From NCBI GenBank assembly GCA_026419705.1, contig JANZYY010000070.1, positions 5,663 through 13,955 on the forward strand: 8,293 nucleotides of DNA. The letters run 5' to 3'. Below are positions 6,224 to 8,293 of this stretch, piece after piece; position 1 is the first letter of the stretch, and the number at the start of each line of letters is the position of its first letter. Made by a program: the position numbers and the translations under genes. The notes beneath the pieces are model-generated. The model saw only the letters and a program-made list of their open reading frames with translations, was not told the origin of the DNA and did not search any database. Source of the stretch: Fischerella sp. (GTDB lineage: Bacteria > Cyanobacteriota > Cyanobacteriia > Cyanobacteriales > Nostocaceae).

Positions 6224-7144
6224 CTAAGTACGTTTTCTGACCCGTTCTCGCCGGGAATGTTTTAATGATGCGTCATATTCCAAGACAGCACCCATACCAA
6301 ATAACACTCCACTCCACACCCAGAACACTTCTAGTATCTCTCCACTTTGATAATTTGGAATTGAATTCGTGGCGTATTTATACCACATATCTGCAATGTA
6401 GAGCGAAAATGCCGCAGCTGCAATCATACGCCAAGAAAGAGAAACTCGTCCGCCCCAAAAAGCTAGTAGTAGGGTAGTAGCGATAATTAACAGCAATACG
6501 TCGCCGATGATATAAAACCAATTCAGCGCAGAAGCAACCAATTCCAATCCAGGAGGATATTGGGCTTCGAGTGCTGCTTGCGGTTGATTGGAAATTAACC
6601 ATGCCAACGCACTACCGAAAGCTCCTATCGCTAATACTATTATCCATTGTGAAGGTTCCAAATTCAGTCGCCTAGAAGCCACTGCTAAAGCCATGCCTAA
6701 GCCCAGCAATAGATATGTTATTACAAAAAATACATCACCTAATGAAGGGAAAGGTTCTTCTTGTAGGACTATTTCCGTATACCCAAAAAATATTCCTCCC
6801 AAAAAATAAGAAAACATACCAATACCAATTGCCAGCCATACTTTACGACCGTTAACTATTTGCTGACTCCGCCAATTCCTCAAACACAAGATACTAGCAG
6901 CTAGGTAAGCTAGCGCTTCAAAAACATTTGTACCGAGAACATACCAATCAGCACGCCTTAAGCAATCTGTTTCCAGAGCTTTTGCACCCAATTTAGCTAT
7001 ACAATCTGGGCTGGTTGGGACTTTCGCACTAAATAACAAAAAGTATAAAAGTGCTAATACACCCCAACCGATGCTAGCAAAAATGATGTTTCCAGTAGTG
7101 AAGAAAGATTTTGAGCCTTGATTTTTGTTGTAAATGCTACTCAT
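6224..7144 (-). CDS. multi-pass inner-membrane protein, function unknown
   Basis: I do not recognise a named family. The 306-residue product shows eight likely membrane helices, at about 19-38, 68-88, 102-121, 136-156, 167-185, 205-229, 237-257 and 271-290. The basic tail (KHSRRERVRKRT) indicates a cytoplasmic C-terminus, which with eight helices puts the N-terminus inside too. The first outside loop carries two cysteines (C48, C61) that could form a disulfide. The segment EEPFPSLGDVFFVITYLLLG (129-148) recalls integral-membrane sensor regions of the MASE/MHYT sort found ahead of GGDEF or kinase domains, but no output domain is attached. The start is ATG at 7144 with only a weak AGG upstream. 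The gene directly precedes the HTH protein gene with a 12-bp gap, so a membrane input for that protein is conceivable; this is inference. Confidence 0.88.
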   Translation of the reverse strand: MSSIYNKNQGSKSFFTTGNIIFASIGWGVLALLYFLLFSAKVPTSPDCIAKLGAKALETDCLRRADWYVLGTNVFEALAYLAASILCLRNWRSQQIVNGRKVWLAIGIGMFSYFLGGIFFGYTEIVLQEEPFPSLGDVFFVITYLLLGLGMALAVASRRLNLEPSQWIIVLAIGAFGSALAWLISNQPQAALEAQYPPGLELVASALNWFYIIGDVLLLIIATTLLLAFWGGRVSLSWRMIAAAAFSLYIADMWYKYATNSIPNYQSGEILEVFWVWSGVLFGMGAVLEYDASLKHSRRERVRKRT

Positions 7145-7280
7145 AATACCTGACTGCGACAGTGCATTTCTGCAAGATTTTTGAAACGTGGAATCTCTGT
7201 AAAGCAGTTGATTAATAGGATTTTAGCCAATTTAATTGCTCGATAAAATCGACTCCAACGTCAACAAACACCGATCAATG

Positions 7281-7937
7281 CTAATGCCACAGTTTACTCA
7301 GTGGAGACTGATTTAGCCAATTGATGAATAGCGATCGCTCTCCTTCGGGCATATCTCGTAATTTATCAGCCACAGGATGGGCAAAATTAGTATTGCCAAA
7401 ATAGGCTTTTCCCAACCGATGCAGGTCTTGCAAGAGCGTCATCACATGATGTTCTTGCCAATTAGGCACCGGTACAGTCAGCGGGTTCATATCTAGCAAG
7501 AATTTGACTTCCTCTGGTGAAGATACTTGGGGAAATTGCCACTGCTGCAATATCTCCGCAATTTCTTTCTGAAATAATGCGGCTTGCCTAGCACCGAAAA
7601 AGTCTTCTATATCCATATACACAGCTTGCAGCAGCAAAATACTAGCTCGAGTAAAAACACTAATTTTGCTATGGCTATCCGTGTCGCCACTCAGTTGCTC
7701 TAAACGGATTTTACCCCAAACACTAAAACGTTCAGCTTCTTCCAATAAAACACAGGCTTTGCCTTTGTTATCAGTCAATTCTCTCCACAAGGCTTTGGCT
7801 TCTTCTTCTTGACTGGCTTTGAAGACGCTAATTAATCTAAAGGTCTGCCCTTGATAATGCAGTATTGGTACTTGCTGATCTCGTTTTGGGTGCCCAATAG
7901 TCGATATTTCCACATCCTGCCTTTTAAGAATAAACAT
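7281..7937 (-). CDS. small soluble cyanobacterial protein of unknown function
   Basis: The 218-residue product starts MFILKRQDVEISTI and is soluble by appearance: no signal peptide, no membrane helix. Notable segments are PILHYQGQTFRLISVFKASQ, EEAKALWRELTDNKGKACVL, FSVWGKIRLEQL and a helical C-terminal half ending SLFINWLNQSPLSKLW. It resembles a family I recall as 'Npun_F0813 family', found in cyanobacteria without known function; I could not check this. The frame stays open upstream to 8060, but those codons translate palindromic intergenic repeats and their product has low-complexity character, so I place the start at the ATG at 7937. A GAGGAG lies at 7953-7958, 15 bases before that ATG, which is a long spacing. 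A terminator-like hairpin precedes it, suggesting attenuation or an upstream transcript ending there. A HIP1 octamer sits at 7331-7338. Confidence 0.85.
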   Translation of the reverse strand: MFILKRQDVEISTIGHPKRDQQVPILHYQGQTFRLISVFKASQEEEAKALWRELTDNKGKACVLLEEAERFSVWGKIRLEQLSGDTDSHSKISVFTRASILLLQAVYMDIEDFFGARQAALFQKEIAEILQQWQFPQVSSPEEVKFLLDMNPLTVPVPNWQEHHVMTLLQDLHRLGKAYFGNTNFAHPVADKLRDMPEGERSLFINWLNQSPLSKLWH

Positions 7938-7960
7938 GACACTGGCAAATAACTCCTCAC

Positions 7961-8012
7961 AAAAAGACGGCGGTTCCGAACGCTCCTTCAAAGGGCGGGA
8001 GTAACCGCCGTC
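7961..8012 (-). terminator. intrinsic-terminator-like hairpin in the leader of the 7281-7937 gene
   Basis: Read on the minus strand, GACGGCGGTT (8012-8003) pairs perfectly over 10 bp with AACCGCCGTC (7975-7966), and TTTTT follows at once (7965-7961). Within the loop CGCCC and GGAGCG can pair as a shorter, bulged stem. A second left arm just upstream, AAGACGGCGG (8021-8012), can pair with the same right arm (CCGCCGTCTT, 7973-7964), giving two registers. The hairpin ends 23 bases before the start codon. Confidence 0.55.
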
Positions 8013-8031
8013 CGCCGTCTTGGGGAACATG

Positions 8032-8072
8032 GGGCATGATGGGCATGGGAAAAAATACAATGCCCAATGCCC
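8032..8072. repeat. inverted GGGCAT/ATGCCC repeats
   Basis: GGGCAT occurs at 8032-8037 and 8041-8046 and its complement ATGCCC at about 8060-8065 and 8067-8072, with an A-rich spacer (8050-8055). An imperfect stem of about 13 bp with a two-base bulge is possible. Confidence 0.5.
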
Positions 8073-8100
8073 AATTCCCTATGCCCAATTCCCTATGCCC
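8067..8100 (+). repeat. 14-bp tandem repeat ATGCCCAATTCCCT, 2.4 units
   Basis: Exact units at 8067-8080 and 8081-8094 are followed by a partial ATGCCC to 8100. The 14-bp unit is two heptamers (ATGCCCA and ATTCCCT), in keeping with the STRR style elsewhere in the window. Confidence 0.75.
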
Positions 8101-8200
8101 GCCAAATCCCCCGAACTTTCAGTCAGGAGATCGGCTCAAAGGGGCGTTCTTAATTGATATGGCAGATATCATAACTCTATTAGGGCAGGATGCGCTTGTG

Positions 8201-8293
8201 TTAGTTGTTGGTTGGTAATTGGTGTTTGGTGGTTAGTGGTTGTACCAGACGTGCCATAGCACGTCTGTACATTGGTTAGTGGTTAGTGGTAAA
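8201..8293 (+). repeat. degenerate GGTTAGT/GGTTGTT heptamer repeats
   Basis: GTT/GGT-rich heptamer sequence runs from 8201 to 8240 and resumes at 8274 with two exact GGTTAGT units (8274-8287) plus a partial unit. A palindrome (8241-8271) interrupts it, as if it had inserted into the repeat. The array may continue beyond the window. Confidence 0.55.
8241..8271. repeat. palindrome TGTACCAGACGTGC-CATA-GCACGTCTGTACA
   Basis: The arms pair over 13 bp with a single bulged C and a four-base loop. The core AGACGTGC...GCACGTCT resembles the AGACGCG...CGCGTCT arms at 1395-1446 and 3781-3820, so all three probably belong to one loose class of interspersed palindromes. No T-run follows. Confidence 0.75.

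Larger units (their letters stand above)
7938..8293. other. repeat-rich gap without a gene
   Basis: This stretch upstream of the 7281-7937 gene holds the terminator-like hairpin, TGCCC-based repeats, an inverted repeat TGATAT-GGCAG-ATATCA (8155-8171), a long palindrome (8241-8271) and heptamer repeats to the window edge. The 60-codon plus-strand frame from 8036 only translates the repeats. No gene is visible to the edge. Confidence 0.6.

Noticed and set aside
7145..7280. Promoter for the membrane-protein gene
   Set aside because: Candidate -35/-10 pairs (for example TTGGAG with TAAATT at 18 bp on the minus strand) match only about four of six positions each, which is not enough to report.
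7938..8060. Extension of the 7281-7937 gene by 41 residues to a start at 8060
   Set aside because: The extra codons run through palindromes and TGCCC repeats, and the conserved-looking protein begins at MFILKRQDVEIS.

Overview
The window looks like chromosomal DNA of a filamentous, probably heterocyst-forming (Nostocales-type) cyanobacterium. Five copies of the HIP1 octamer GCGATCGC lie within 8.3 kb. There are heptanucleotide tandem repeats (STRR-like) and palindromes of the GTAGAGACG...CGTCTCTAC type. The gene content also fits: a filamentous-haemagglutinin-family exoprotein with the NPNGIIFG motif, a CHASE2-Ser/Thr kinase hybrid, CutA, and two proteins of cyanobacterial type. The exact genus cannot be read from the sequence.

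Layout. (1) Positions 1-1227, plus strand: the middle of a two-partner-secretion exoprotein. Its N-terminus lies outside the window, and it ends abruptly inside a beta-helix repeat; a tail-like reading frame follows in another phase. (2) 1228-1449: heptamer repeat and the first copy of an 80-90 bp palindromic repeat. (3) 1450-3600, minus: CHASE2 sensor/Ser-Thr kinase, convergent with the exoprotein gene. (4) 3601-4779: about 1.2 kb without an intact gene. It holds the second copy of the palindromic repeat in direct orientation, a hairpin, the internally deleted remains of an IS4-like transposase gene, and an AT-rich stretch with short iterated words. (5) 4780-5106, minus: cutA. (6) 5246-6211 and 6224-7144, minus: a HTH/acidic-tract protein preceded, 12 bp upstream, by an eight-helix membrane protein; these two look like one operon. 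(7) 7281-7937, minus: a small soluble protein of cyanobacterial type, with an intrinsic-terminator-like hairpin just before its ribosome-binding region. (8) 7938-8293: repeat-rich and without a gene.

The five intact genes from 1450 to 7937 all lie on the minus strand. Apart from the probable two-gene operon they are separated by repeat-filled gaps and need not act together. The exoprotein concerns the cell surface, the kinase is a membrane sensor-transducer, and CutA belongs to metal tolerance. The most promising points are the attenuator-like leader of the 7281-7937 gene, the operon of uncharacterised HTH/acidic and membrane proteins, the direct repeats bracketing the kinase, and the eroded 3' end of the exoprotein gene. 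I see no CRISPR array, phage module, defence system, tRNA or rRNA.
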